A stretch of 14,601 nt of DNA from Collinsella sp. (GCA_019424965.1 JAHYYL010000004.1:1-14601), one strand, 5' to 3'; shown: positions 1 through 7,485, counted from the first letter of the stretch. Numbers and translations are program-made. The notes: generated from the letters alone by a model not told the origin.

Positions 1-23
1 CTGCTCTACAGTCCTGCGCAAGA

Positions 24-53
24 CGGAAAGCACATTAAGTGCTTTCCTTTGCG
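24..53. repeat. Palindromic hairpin at left edge
   Basis: GGAAAGCAC (25-33) and GTGCTTTCC (39-47) form a perfect 9-bp inverted repeat around a 5-nt ATTAA loop, and CGCAA (17-21) can pair with TTGCG (49-53) outside it. The arm sequence is close to the CGGAAAGCGCATCC / GGATGTGCTTTCCG motifs of the repeat cluster at 13357-13528, so it probably belongs to the same intergenic repeat family. It could also be the terminator of a gene lying left of the window, but only three T residues follow the right arm. Confidence 0.6.
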
Positions 54-131
54 TGCGGAACTCGCGACAAACTTAACACCCGCCCTCAGCCCCGGAGACC
101 CTCCCTGCCGTCACATTATTCAACCAGTTTT

Positions 132-162
132 GCGGGCGTGCGCCGCTGCGCGGCTAGCCCGC
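132..162. other. Nested GC-rich inverted repeat in non-coding leader region
   Basis: Outer arms GCGGGC (132-137) and GCCCGC (157-162) enclose inner arms GCCGC (142-146) and GCGGC (150-154) with a 3-nt loop. The surrounding stretch 1-220 has no credible coding frame, and I recognise no tRNA or known structural RNA in it. The hairpin would be stable, but its role is unknown. Confidence 0.4.
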
Positions 163-220
163 GTGCTCCTCGGCGGGGTTGTCTTAGGCTGTTGTTGAAG
201 CTCGGCCTTTTGCTGAAAGA

Positions 221-253
221 AAAACGGGAGATGCGGTTTGCATCCCCCGTTTT
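221..253 (-). terminator. Intrinsic terminator of the metallophosphoesterase gene
   Basis: AAAACGGG (221-228) pairs with the CCC-CGTTTT side (246-253), and ATGC (231-234) with GCAT (240-243), around a 5-nt loop with one A-C mismatch. It begins 8 nt after the TAA stop of the minus-strand gene. Read on the minus strand, the stem ends in a T-rich tail. The A/T-rich flanks on both sides make it potentially bidirectional. Confidence 0.85.
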
Positions 254-260
254 GTTGCGG

Positions 261-728
261 TTAGTCCAAGTCAATAAACTTGGTACTTATGATCTTGCCG
301 TCTTTTACTAGCATTCTGGCCATGGTGGGGCCTCGGCTGCCCCTTGGGTAGCTGGCGCTGCCCGGGTTGAGAACTAGGCAGCGGCCCACTTGGGCTTCTT
401 TGGTTACGTGGGTGTGGCCGTTGATAGCTACGTCTACGGATCCCACCGGAAGGTCTTCGCGGTAGTGGGCTACGGCGAATTTGAGGCCTTCGTAGGTAAA
501 GAGCGCAAGACGGTCTACATCGGGGCCGTAGTCGCGGTAGTAATCGTTGTTGCCCAAGACGGCCCGCACGGGGGCGATGGTGCATAGGTGCTCGTAGTCC
601 ATCTCTGACGTGAGGTCGCCGGCGTGGATGATCAGATCTGCGCCCTCAAGCTCATCCAAGAGCGCAGGCGATAAATAGCCGTGGGTGTCCGAGATGATGT
701 CGATACGCTTGGCGCTTGCACTGTTCAT
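261..728 (-). CDS. YfcE/MJ0936-type metallophosphoesterase
   Basis: A 155-residue calcineurin-like phosphoesterase, which is the usual size for the YfcE/MJ0936 class of small cytosolic phosphodiesterases. The metal-binding motifs appear in order: SDTHG (residues 13-17), HAGD (35-38), GNND (59-62), an AHYRED block near 87-92, GHTH (104-107) and NPGS (121-124). Such enzymes use two metal ions to cleave phosphodiesters in vitro; the physiological substrate is generally unknown, and no substrate can be read from this sequence. The ATG at 728 is chosen because GGAAGG (735-740) lies 6 nt upstream. An in-frame GTG at 782 would start inside the terminator of the preceding gene and is unlikely. The gene is separated from the LytTR gene by that terminator, so it is probably its own unit or expressed by read-through. 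Confidence 0.92.
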   Translation of the reverse strand: MNSASAKRIDIISDTHGYLSPALLDELEGADLIIHAGDLTSEMDYEHLCTIAPVRAVLGNNDYYRDYGPDVDRLALFTYEGLKFAVAHYREDLPVGSVDVAINGHTHVTKEAQVGRCLVLNPGSASYPRGSRGPTMARMLVKDGKIISTKFIDLD

Positions 729-734
729 GGGATC

Positions 735-740
735 CCTTCC
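735..740 (-). promoter_or_regulatory. Ribosome binding site deciding the metallophosphoesterase start
   Basis: GGAAGG on the minus strand with a 6-nt spacer to ATG 728. It favours this start over the GTG at 782, which has no such site and falls within a terminator. Confidence 0.75.
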
Positions 741-768
741 GCAAAAAAACGATTCGGCAGATACATAC

Positions 769-819
769 AAAAAAGGCCCCACGGCCCCGCAGACGATGGG
801 TCTACAGGGCTGCGGGACC
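769..819 (-). terminator. Intrinsic terminator after LytTR regulator copy 1
   Basis: The arms GGCCCCGCAG (783-792) and CTGCGGGACC (810-819) pair over 10 bp with one wobble. On the minus strand they are followed by a GGGGCC segment and six T residues (774-769). The structure begins 6 nt after the TAG stop of the regulator gene and ends the glycosyltransferase/kinase/regulator transcript. Confidence 0.85.
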
Positions 820-825
820 AGTGTG

Positions 826-1542
826 CTAGAGACTCAGAGCCTTCTTGAGCGGCACGACGCGGCGGCGCGAAACCGGCACGCGTTCGTCGACGCCCGTAAT
901 GCCCAGCTGGATGGCGCCCGAGGGCACCGTCTCAACGTCCGTGACGCACGCTAGGTTGACGATATAGCGGCGGTGAACGCGGAAGAAGCCAAAGTCGCAG
1001 AGCTTGGCCTCGAACTGTGCCAGCGAGGTCGTCGACAAAAAGCGATCATCGACCGTGTAGATGCAGGAGTAATCGTCCTTGGCCATGATAAAGCGAATGT
1101 CGTCCACGGGGATGAGAACCTTGCGGCCGCCCTTTTCCACCGGGATGCGCTCGATGGTCACCTTGCTGTCCGTAACCGGCTTGGCACGTTGCATAACCTT
1201 CTCGATCGCTCGATCCAGGCGAGCCTCCTCGACCGGCTTCATCAGATAGTCGACGGCATCCACATCAAACGCCTCGACCGCATGATCGCTGTACGCGGTC
1301 ACAAACACGATCGCCGGCGGATTCTTAAGTTTATGCAGTGCCTCGGCAAGTTGCAGACCCGAAGCGCCAGGCATCGAAATATCGAGGAACACGACATCGA
1401 CGCGACTCTCCATAAGCATTTCGATGGCGGAGCGAACGCTCGACGCTTCTGTGATCGTGCCGATCTTGCCCGTCTGCTCGAGCAAGAAGCGAAGTTCCGA
1501 ACGGGCCGGGGCCTCATCATCCACAATCATCGCACGCAGCAT
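826..1542 (-). CDS. LytTR-family response regulator, copy 1
   Basis: A 238-residue two-component response regulator. The receiver domain (about residues 1-120) carries the acidic pocket D8-D9, phosphoacceptor D54 in FLDISMPG, T82 and K102. The C-terminal LytTR DNA-binding domain (about 128-235) includes the typical FFRVHRRYIVNL stretch and a conserved VSRRR near the end. LytTR proteins bind pairs of direct repeats and usually activate transporter, bacteriocin or cell-wall genes. It lies 72 bp downstream of the LytS-like kinase and should be phosphorylated by it. The ATG at 1542 is preferred: AAAGG lies 10 nt upstream and the sequence MLRAMIVDDE matches a normal receiver start. The ATG at 1563 has no visible Shine-Dalgarno site but cannot be excluded. 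It is a paralogue of the regulator at 6713-7447. Confidence 0.93.
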   Translation of the reverse strand: MLRAMIVDDEAPARSELRFLLEQTGKIGTITEASSVRSAIEMLMESRVDVVFLDISMPGASGLQLAEALHKLKNPPAIVFVTAYSDHAVEAFDVDAVDYLMKPVEEARLDRAIEKVMQRAKPVTDSKVTIERIPVEKGGRKVLIPVDDIRFIMAKDDYSCIYTVDDRFLSTTSLAQFEAKLCDFGFFRVHRRYIVNLACVTDVETVPSGAIQLGITGVDERVPVSRRRVVPLKKALSL

Positions 1543-1614
1543 AGGGATAAAACCTTTCGTCATCTAAATACGTCGGGCATCCGCCAACCGGCGTTAAACC
1601 CGTGACCAATCATT

Positions 1615-2958
1615 CTACTCTTGAATGTCGAAAATGCTCTCCGACAAATCGAGATGCAGGAGCACTTTGGTGCCCTTGCCCGGCGCCGATTCGACGCGCG
1701 TATAGGAGTGCGGTCCATAAAAGCGATGGATGCGCTCCGAAATATTGTGCATGGCCACACCGGCGCCGCCACCCTGGGGAGAGCTGGCGTCGGGACGGGC
1801 AGAGCGCTCGTCAAACAGCCTGGCGGCGGTGCCTTTGTCCATGCCCACGCCGTTATCGGCCACCGCGATCAGAATCGCATCGTCGCCGTCCTGATGGACC
1901 GACACGTCGATTTTCAGCGCGTCGGCATCACCCATGCCATGACGCACGGCGTTCTCGACGATCGGCTGGATCACAAATGCCGGCACCAGCGTATCTTCCA
2001 CGTCCTCGGACACATCGAAGGTCGCCAGCACGCGATCCTCGCCAAAGCGCGCCTTCTCAAAGGTGAGGTAGCGCTTGGTCTGTGCGACCTCGCGCGAGAC
2101 CGGAATAAGCGATCCCGAGTTGTCGAGCGTGGCACGATAGAACGATGAGAACTCACGAAGCAGTTCGCGGGCCCGCAGCGGGTCGGTGCGCGTAAACGAT
2201 GCAATGGTGTTCAGCGTGTTGAACAGGAAGTGCGGGTTAATCTGCGCTTGCAGCGCACGCACCTCGGCGCGCGCCGTGAGTTCCTTTTGCACCTCGAGCT
2301 CGTGGATGGCGAGCTGCGTGGACAAGATCTCGGCAAAGCCCGAGGCAAGCGCGTACTGGGTACGGTCGACGGCGCGCGGGGTCTTGTAGTAGAACTTGAG
2401 CGTGCCGACGGTACGATCGCCCACCTTGATGGGGGCGATAATGCCGGCGGGGACTTGGTTGTGCGAGCCGTCCGAGCCCACGACATCCACCATACGGTTG
2501 AACGACTGCACGATGCCATGTTCGATAACGTAGCGTGTGGCAAGCGTGTGGATGGGAGTATCGGGCAGCAGTTTTTCCTCAAACTCGCCCGCGCAGGCAA
2601 GCACGTTGTCCTCGTCGGTGATGGCCACCGTCATGGCGCGCGTCTCGGGCAAAATGCGCCGGCACACCAAACGCGCCGACTCCTGCGTCAGACCGCCCTT
2701 AATGTCCTCGAGCATGGCCGAGGCCACCGAGAGCGTCTCCTCGGTGTACTGGGAGCGCACCGAATCGGGATTGAGCGTCAAAAAGATAAAGATGCACAAA
2801 AAGATGCACAGCAGCGCGCAGGCAATCACCGTGGCGATCGGCTCGATACCGGTCACCAAGGCAAAAATAAAGTACACCAGCACGCAAATGGCGCAGGCAA
2901 CGGCAATGATGCGAAAGATTGATATTGAACTATCGCGCTGGGCGCGGCGGTCGATCAT
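1615..2958 (-). CDS. LytS-type sensor histidine kinase, copy 1
   Basis: A 447-residue membrane kinase of the His_kinase/LytS family. Two transmembrane segments (about 13-36 and 41-61) are followed by a GAF-like sensory region (about 75-220), the phosphoacceptor block QINPHFLFNTLNTI with H243, and a HATPase domain with N-box PIVENAVRHG (E335, N336), DNGVG (368-372) and a glycine-rich GGGAG near 396-400. It is expected to autophosphorylate and pass phosphate to the LytTR regulator encoded next. Unlike LytS or BtsS it lacks the five- to six-helix 5TM module, so the signal is probably sensed by the GAF-like region or by the short hairpin of two helices. The ATG overlaps the glycosyltransferase stop in an ATGA arrangement, with GGAGGGGG at 2963-2970, so translation is coupled. 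It is a paralogue of the kinase ending at 7486. Confidence 0.93.
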   Translation of the reverse strand: MIDRRAQRDSSISIFRIIAVACAICVLVYFIFALVTGIEPIATVIACALLCIFLCIFIFLTLNPDSVRSQYTEETLSVASAMLEDIKGGLTQESARLVCRRILPETRAMTVAITDEDNVLACAGEFEEKLLPDTPIHTLATRYVIEHGIVQSFNRMVDVVGSDGSHNQVPAGIIAPIKVGDRTVGTLKFYYKTPRAVDRTQYALASGFAEILSTQLAIHELEVQKELTARAEVRALQAQINPHFLFNTLNTIASFTRTDPLRARELLREFSSFYRATLDNSGSLIPVSREVAQTKRYLTFEKARFGEDRVLATFDVSEDVEDTLVPAFVIQPIVENAVRHGMGDADALKIDVSVHQDGDDAILIAVADNGVGMDKGTAARLFDERSARPDASSPQGGGAGVAMHNISERIHRFYGPHSYTRVESAPGKGTKVLLHLDLSESIFDIQE

Positions 2959-4142
2959 TCGGCCCCCTCCAGGATACTGGTCAGTTGTGCGTCACGCCAA
3001 AGCCCGTCCATAATCTTGGGCCAAAAGCTCTGGAAACGCAGATAGCTTGCAGCGTTTTGGCGCGCGTAGGTCTTTGCCTCGTCAATACCATGGCGCCAGA
3101 TGCGCAGGTAGCCCTCATGCTCGCGGGTAAACACGCTGCGGACCATAGCGGTCTTACGCACGCGGTCGTCGAGCTCGCGCGAAATCCACGGGCCCGGGTA
3201 GGGCATGAGCGATGCCGCCGTAACGGGAATGAGCTCCTTTTGATGCGCGGCGAATGTCAACTTGGCCCGTTCGTAGTACCAACGGTATACATCCTGCATA
3301 AAGCGCGGTGAGCGCTTTTCGGACTCCGGAGGCAGATGGCGCACGGTCCACTCGTTATCGAACCACACGTCATAGCCAAACATGCGCATGTTAAAGAGGT
3401 AATCCAAGTCCTCGCCGCGAGTGATAAACGGGTCAAAGGCCACACGCGTAAAGGCGCGGGCGTGCAGGGCCATCAGGCCGCCGCACACGTAGTTGGAGCG
3501 CGAGATGCGGGTGCCCGAGAGCGCCTTTTTCATCCAACGGTTGAACTCGATGCGCTTGGTCCACCAACGATGGCAGATGCCCGCCTTGTCCGTGGGAGCC
3601 AGCGGCGAGCCGTCGCGATCGTAGAAATAGCCGCTCTTGACCAAGATCGGCAAGCCCTGACGCGTCTGCTGCCCCAACGCATAGGTCGCGCGCTTCATAA
3701 AGTCGGCGTCGATGACAGTCTCATCGTCATCCAAAAAGATAACCGCGTCATGCCCCAGCACAGCGGCACAAGCTAGCCCCATGTTGCGGATGGCACCGTA
3801 GCCTCGCAGGCTCACGCACTCGCCCGAACCCTTAGGCGCGATCTGAGCAACCCGGTCTGCGATGCGCGAGGCCTGGGTGTTGGTGACAACGGTGACCTTG
3901 AGCGTGGGATGCGCGTCGACAATCTCGTGCACGCGCAGCGACACATCGGCTGTAGCAGAAACGGGACAGACCACCAAAAGGATGATGCGCGGGATGTCGC
4001 GCACCTGTTCAAGCGAGGCCAGGCAGCGGTCGAGTTCGGGATTATCGGCGTTGAGTCGTGTCGAATGGTCATAGGTGCCAGGGGCGTTTGCGCGAGCGTC
4101 ATCGCCCGCCCAATACGTTGGAATCACGACCGTGGCGTTCAT
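2955..4142 (-). CDS. Family 2-like glycosyltransferase
   Basis: A 395-residue protein with a GT-A fold signature. The N-terminus ATVVIPTY (3-10) is the nucleotide-sugar binding strand; FLDDDETV (136-143) holds the metal-binding DXD; CGGLMALHARAF (220-231) and RGEDLDY (242-248) match acceptor-side and catalytic-acid regions of GT2 enzymes. It has no clear membrane segment, so it probably acts at the cytoplasmic face, adding a sugar to a polysaccharide, glycolipid or protein acceptor that cannot be inferred here. The start at 4142 has GGGAGGG (4149-4155) 6 nt upstream. It is the first gene of a tight glycosyltransferase/kinase/regulator unit, which is an unusual company for a LytS/LytTR pair. 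A terminator-like hairpin lies directly before its ribosome binding site. Confidence 0.85.
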   Translation of the reverse strand: MNATVVIPTYWAGDDARANAPGTYDHSTRLNADNPELDRCLASLEQVRDIPRIILLVVCPVSATADVSLRVHEIVDAHPTLKVTVVTNTQASRIADRVAQIAPKGSGECVSLRGYGAIRNMGLACAAVLGHDAVIFLDDDETVIDADFMKRATYALGQQTRQGLPILVKSGYFYDRDGSPLAPTDKAGICHRWWTKRIEFNRWMKKALSGTRISRSNYVCGGLMALHARAFTRVAFDPFITRGEDLDYLFNMRMFGYDVWFDNEWTVRHLPPESEKRSPRFMQDVYRWYYERAKLTFAAHQKELIPVTAASLMPYPGPWISRELDDRVRKTAMVRSVFTREHEGYLRIWRHGIDEAKTYARQNAASYLRFQSFWPKIMDGLWRDAQLTSILEGAE

Positions 4143-4163
4143 GCCTTACCCTCCCTGCAACAC

Positions 4164-4198
4164 AAAAACGGGACGCCGCCAAACACAGGCGACGCCCC
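4164..4198 (-). terminator. Terminator or attenuator hairpin in front of the glycosyltransferase
   Basis: GGGACGCCGCC (4170-4180) and GGCGACGCCCC (4188-4198) form an 11-bp stem around a 7-nt loop. The two A-C mismatches on the plus strand become G-U pairs when read on the minus strand, where five T residues follow (4168-4164). The polarity therefore fits a minus-strand terminator. Its end is only about 22 nt from the glycosyltransferase ATG, so it may act as an attenuator of that operon rather than only as the end of the MFS transcript. Confidence 0.75.
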
Positions 4199-4215
4199 GC
4201 GACCTAGCTGATTCC

Positions 4216-4221
4216 ATCATA
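4216..4221 (-). promoter_or_regulatory. Possible -10 element (TATGAT) upstream of the glycosyltransferase
   Basis: TATGAT on the minus strand, preceded by GGG, about 75 nt upstream of the glycosyltransferase start. No good -35 hexamer is present at 16-18 nt. If real, the transcript would start just before the terminator-like hairpin at 4164-4198. Confidence 0.3.
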
Positions 4222-4275
4222 CCCACTTGGGCTAAACATTGCTCGGAAGTCAGAATGATTTATGCGGCTACTTCC

Positions 4276-4310
4276 AAAAGAGTACTGCAGATAGGCACAA
4301 TTGCTGTACT
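4276..4310 (-). terminator. Weak terminator-like hairpin after the MFS gene
   Basis: AGTAC (4281-4285) pairs with GTACT (4306-4310), and GCA (4287-4289) with TGC (4302-4304), with one mismatch and a 12-nt loop. On the minus strand CTTTT follows (4280-4276). It lies 14 nt after the stop of the MFS gene. The stem is AU-rich and short, so termination would be partial. Confidence 0.4.
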
Positions 4311-4323
4311 GAGCCCGGTTGCC

Positions 4324-5574
4324 TTACGCCGCCGCCTGAGCCATGCGGGACAGACGGACCAGCAGCACAAAGCCAACAACCAGCAGAACGCCAATAGAAA
4401 GGACGCCCAGCGACGGGTTGCCGGTCAGCGAGGTGACAACCGACACCAGGAAGGTGCCCATGACGCTTGCATAACGACCAAAGATGTCAAAGAAGCCATA
4501 GTACTCGTTGGATTTTTCTTTAGGGATAATGCGGCCAAAGTAGCTACGGCTGAGCGCTTGCACGCCGCCCTGGAACAGGCCGACCATAATGGCAAGCACC
4601 CAGAACTCAAAGGCGGTCTTTAGGAAGAACGCGGCGAACAGCACAATGCCCATGTAGGCGGCGACCGCCACCAGAATCATGTTGAGCGTGCCCGCGCGTC
4701 CGGCGAGCTTGCCGTAGATGATGGCGGACGGAAAGGCCACAAACTGCGTGACGAGCAGCGCCAGCACCAGCTGGGTCGAATCGATACCCAGAGCCGAGCC
4801 GTAGCTGGTTGCCATGGAAATGACCGTGTGCACACCATCGATGTAGAAGAAGAACGCGATCATGTAGACCAGCACGGTCTTGTTGTGGGCGATTTCGCGC
4901 ATGGTATGTCCGACCTCGGAGAACACGCCGCCCACGATGTGGCCGATGGTGTCCTGGGGACCGCGCTCGCGACCGTACTTTTGCTTATAGGTGCGAATGA
5001 GCGGCAGGGTAAAGATGAGCCACCAGGCACCGGTGATGATAAACGACAGACGCGTTGCCAGCATGGTGGGGACGCCAAGAGCGGGGCCACCCATGATAAG
5101 CGCCAGGCAGATGATGAACGGCACGGTGGAACCGATGTAGCCCCAGGCATAGCCCGAGCTGGACACGGCGTCCATGCGCTCGTCGGTGGTAATGTCGGGC
5201 AGCATGGCGTCGTAGAACGTCATAGAAGAGTTAAGGCCGATGGTGCACAGCACGTACACGGTCAAAAATGCCATGGCGGACATGGGGATAGCCTGCGCCA
5301 GGCAAAGGACCAGGCCCGTGAGGAAGAAGCCCAAGAAGAACTTGATCTTGTTGCCGGCGTAATCGGCAAGCGCGCCCAGAATGGGCATGAGCATGGCAAT
5401 GACTAGCGAGGCAATCGTCTGCGCGTTGCCCCAGGCGACCACCAGGTCTGCCGAGGAAGCACCGGTATTGATGGCGTTAAAGTAGATGGGCACCACCGAG
5501 GTATTGAGCAGCACGAGGGCCGAGTTGCCCACATCGTACATAACCCAGTTACGCTCGAGCTTGGTGTATTTCAT
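4324..5574 (-). CDS. MFS transporter of the Atg22/UMF1 type
   Basis: A 416-residue polytopic membrane protein with about 11-12 predicted hydrophobic segments. Family signatures include ERNWVMYDVGNSAL near the N-terminus (the W-x-x-YD-x-x-NSA motif, residues 10-20), TFYDAMLPDI (119-128), SSSGYAWGYIGS (138-149), YIDGVHTV (244-251), GGVQALSRSYFGRIIP (336-351) and FFDIFGRYAS (361-370). These match the bacterial relatives of the vacuolar effluxer Atg22. Bacterial members have been little characterised, and the yeast protein exports amino acids; the substrate here is unknown. The start has AAGGGG (5583-5588) 8 nt upstream. It sits between the phospholipase-like gene and the glycosyltransferase with gaps of 101 and 181 bp and may be a separate unit. 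Confidence 0.9.
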   Translation of the reverse strand: MKYTKLERNWVMYDVGNSALVLLNTSVVPIYFNAINTGASSADLVVAWGNAQTIASLVIAMLMPILGALADYAGNKIKFFLGFFLTGLVLCLAQAIPMSAMAFLTVYVLCTIGLNSSMTFYDAMLPDITTDERMDAVSSSGYAWGYIGSTVPFIICLALIMGGPALGVPTMLATRLSFIITGAWWLIFTLPLIRTYKQKYGRERGPQDTIGHIVGGVFSEVGHTMREIAHNKTVLVYMIAFFFYIDGVHTVISMATSYGSALGIDSTQLVLALLVTQFVAFPSAIIYGKLAGRAGTLNMILVAVAAYMGIVLFAAFFLKTAFEFWVLAIMVGLFQGGVQALSRSYFGRIIPKEKSNEYYGFFDIFGRYASVMGTFLVSVVTSLTGNPSLGVLSIGVLLVVGFVLLVRLSRMAQAAA

Positions 5575-5675
5575 GGACAGGGCCCCTTCGTATTCGCCCG
5601 ATATACAGTTAGTTCATCGTACCCCAATTGCACAGAGGCACCGGTAAGGATTCGGCAAAGGGACAGGCACGGACC

Positions 5676-6620
5676 CTATTCCTCGCGGTCGAACTCCTCG
5701 TCGGCACCGAGCACGCGGCCGCTGTAGTTGACGTGACCGGTCACGGCTTCCATATCGCCGGTCTCGATAAAGCGGGCGACCGTGCACTCGTAATCGACCA
5801 GCGCGCGGTCAAAGACCTCGGGGAAACTCTCGTTCGAGACCTCGTCAGTAAAGGGGTTCTTCCATGCCAAGTGGCCCAGGTTGCCGGTACGCTCGGGCAG
5901 CTCGGTCGTCACACGGTGCGCAAGGCCGTCGAGCAGCGAATAATCGTGCACCAAGCCCTCGAGCAGGGCAATCGCGCGCGTCTTGGCCGAACCGGCCGGC
6001 TCGATAGTGCGGTAGAGCAGCTGCATGTCGGCTACGGCGCCGGCGTACTCCCCCGCCGGGATGTCGATACCGTACACGCGCCCGGCGACGTAGCTCATCA
6101 GCACACCGGCCACGCGATTGATGCGGTCGGTGGTGACGATCTCGCCCGCCGGCGGATAATCCTCGACCGTGGCCCCGTCACGTTTAAGCTGCAGCATCAG
6201 CACGTCCAGGTCGCTTTCGAGCACGGCGTGAACTTGACTGCCCGAAGCCTCGAGCTCGGGGTCGGACTCAACAATGCCAAACTGCTGCTCGTAGACAAAG
6301 GGGTGGGCATTGCGGTCGAGCACATAGTGCGACAGCAGGCCCAGCGCAAAGGCGCGGCCCAGATTGGCGTCGCGCGGCTGCAGGTGCGACACGCCGTCGC
6401 GCAGGCATGAGAACTGGCGCGACATGCGCGAGCGGTGCATGACCTGAGCAAGCAACGTACAGTCGGAAATGCGCGGCGTGAGCATGTGGAAGAAAAACGG
6501 GTCGGGACCTTGGTTTCCCAGGATAAAGGCGATGCGCTCCTCGTCGGACGTGATAACGCCCTGCGGAAGACGGTCGATACTTTCTTCGCCAAACAGATGA
6601 TGCGTAATGAGCGCGGGCAT
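5676..6620 (-). CDS. Zinc-dependent phospholipase C family protein, cytosolic
   Basis: A 314-residue protein beginning MPALITHHLFG, the usual N-terminus of bacterial zinc-dependent phospholipase C (PF00882-like) proteins. Probable metal ligands are H7/H8, D40 and H45 in GNQGPDPFFFH, H98 and D102 in GLLSHYVLDRNAHPF, H106, and H131 with E135. The HxxxD and HxxxE spacings match the zinc sites of Bacillus cereus phospholipase C. There is no signal peptide, unlike the secreted toxins, so it probably acts inside the cell on an unknown phosphoester. The start at 6620 is chosen because AAAGGA (6626-6631) lies 5 nt upstream and because the family begins at this methionine; the in-frame GTG at 6650 would add ten unrelated residues. 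The C-terminus is acidic (ADEEFDREE). Confidence 0.88.
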   Translation of the reverse strand: MPALITHHLFGEESIDRLPQGVITSDEERIAFILGNQGPDPFFFHMLTPRISDCTLLAQVMHRSRMSRQFSCLRDGVSHLQPRDANLGRAFALGLLSHYVLDRNAHPFVYEQQFGIVESDPELEASGSQVHAVLESDLDVLMLQLKRDGATVEDYPPAGEIVTTDRINRVAGVLMSYVAGRVYGIDIPAGEYAGAVADMQLLYRTIEPAGSAKTRAIALLEGLVHDYSLLDGLAHRVTTELPERTGNLGHLAWKNPFTDEVSNESFPEVFDRALVDYECTVARFIETGDMEAVTGHVNYSGRVLGADEEFDREE

Positions 6621-6625
6621 AATGA

Positions 6626-6631
6626 TCCTTT
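6626..6631 (-). promoter_or_regulatory. Ribosome binding site deciding the phospholipase-like start
   Basis: AAAGGA on the minus strand, 5 nt before ATG 6620, which fixes the start at this ATG rather than the GTG at 6650. Confidence 0.7.
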
Positions 6632-6666
6632 CGATTTCATTCGATGTCACCCATTATGCCCACCGT

Positions 6667-6712
6667 GCGGTCATGCCAAACCTGCGGCGATAAACGATGG
6701 CATGCAGACCGC
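6667..6712 (-). terminator. Imperfect hairpin directly after LytTR regulator copy 2
   Basis: GCGGT-CATGCCA (6667-6678) pairs with TGGCATG (6698-6704) and ACCGC (6708-6712), leaving a 3-nt bulge and a 19-nt loop. The stem begins at the base next to the regulator stop codon. No T tract follows on the minus strand, so it may be a weak terminator or an RNA-stabilising structure rather than a true intrinsic terminator. Confidence 0.35.
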
Positions 6713-7447
6713 CTACGCAAGTCCCAAGTGCGCCTTGACCTCGGCAGCGCGACGGCGGGACACGGGCACCGTCGAGCTCACGCGGTCGAGCCTGAGCTCC
6801 ATCAGGCCCGTGGAGCCGATCTCGACATTATGCACGTCTTCCAAATTGACCAGATAACTGCGGTGGACACGAATAAAACCCTCGGAGGCCAGACGCCGCT
6901 CGAGCGAGGAAATCGACTCATTGATCAGGTATGTTCCCTCGGCACAGACCGCATTGCAAAAATCGGCGCGCGCCTCAAAGTAGCAGACATCCGCCACGGG
7001 AATGAACACCCTTTTGCCCCCGCGATCCACCGTCAGGCGCAAAGGCTGGCGCGGAGCATGGACGACACGGCGAGCACCCAGAGCAGTCTCGATCTTGTCG
7101 AGTGCCTTTGACAGGCGGGCATCCTCGACCGGTTTGACGACGTAATCGACGGCATCGAGGTTATAGGCATCGGCCGCGTACTCGGCAAATGCCGTCACAA
7201 ACACCACGACCGGCGGCGTCTTTAGGTTCTGCAGCGTCTCGGCAAGCTCAATTCCCGAGCGACCGGGCATGGTAATGTCTAAAAACAGCACGTCGGGCTT
7301 GTTCGACAGAATCGACTCCACGGCTTCGGTAACATTGCCCGCCTCGGCAATCTGGCCCACACGCATATCCTTTTCCAACAGATAGCGTAGCTCAGCCCTA
7401 ATTGGAGGCTCATCATCAACCACCAGGATGTTCCAGCCTTCGGACAT
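6713..7447 (-). CDS. LytTR-family response regulator, copy 2
   Basis: A 244-residue response regulator. The receiver has D11-D12-E13, phosphoacceptor D57 in FLDITMPGRSG, T85 and K105. The LytTR domain (about 136-240) contains GFIRVHRSYLVNL and a VSRRR tail, as in copy 1. It should be activated by the LytS-type kinase whose stop codon is 38 bp upstream. Its own start has GAGGGGA (7455-7461) 7 nt upstream. The neighbouring permease and amidohydrolase genes, upstream in the same direction, are its most obvious candidate targets by analogy with BtsS/BtsR and YpdA/YpdB of Escherichia coli, LytS/LytTR pairs that control a transporter gene. That role is inference. Confidence 0.93.
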   Translation of the reverse strand: MSEGWNILVVDDEPPIRAELRYLLEKDMRVGQIAEAGNVTEAVESILSNKPDVLFLDITMPGRSGIELAETLQNLKTPPVVVFVTAFAEYAADAYNLDAVDYVVKPVEDARLSKALDKIETALGARRVVHAPRQPLRLTVDRGGKRVFIPVADVCYFEARADFCNAVCAEGTYLINESISSLERRLASEGFIRVHRSYLVNLEDVHNVEIGSTGLMELRLDRVSSTVPVSRRRAAEVKAHLGLA

Positions 7448-7485
7448 ATGCGCTTCCCCTCTTTTTCTCTCAATCCAACCGCGTG

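Noticed and set aside
261..782. Longer metallophosphoesterase starting at GTG 782
   Set aside because: That start lies inside the terminator hairpin of the preceding gene and has no Shine-Dalgarno site, while ATG 728 has GGAAGG at good spacing.
5655..5675. GGGACAG-containing stretch after the phospholipase-like gene as another repeat copy
   Set aside because: It shares only about seven bases with the GGGGACAG motif of the right-hand cluster and has no matching inverted arm.
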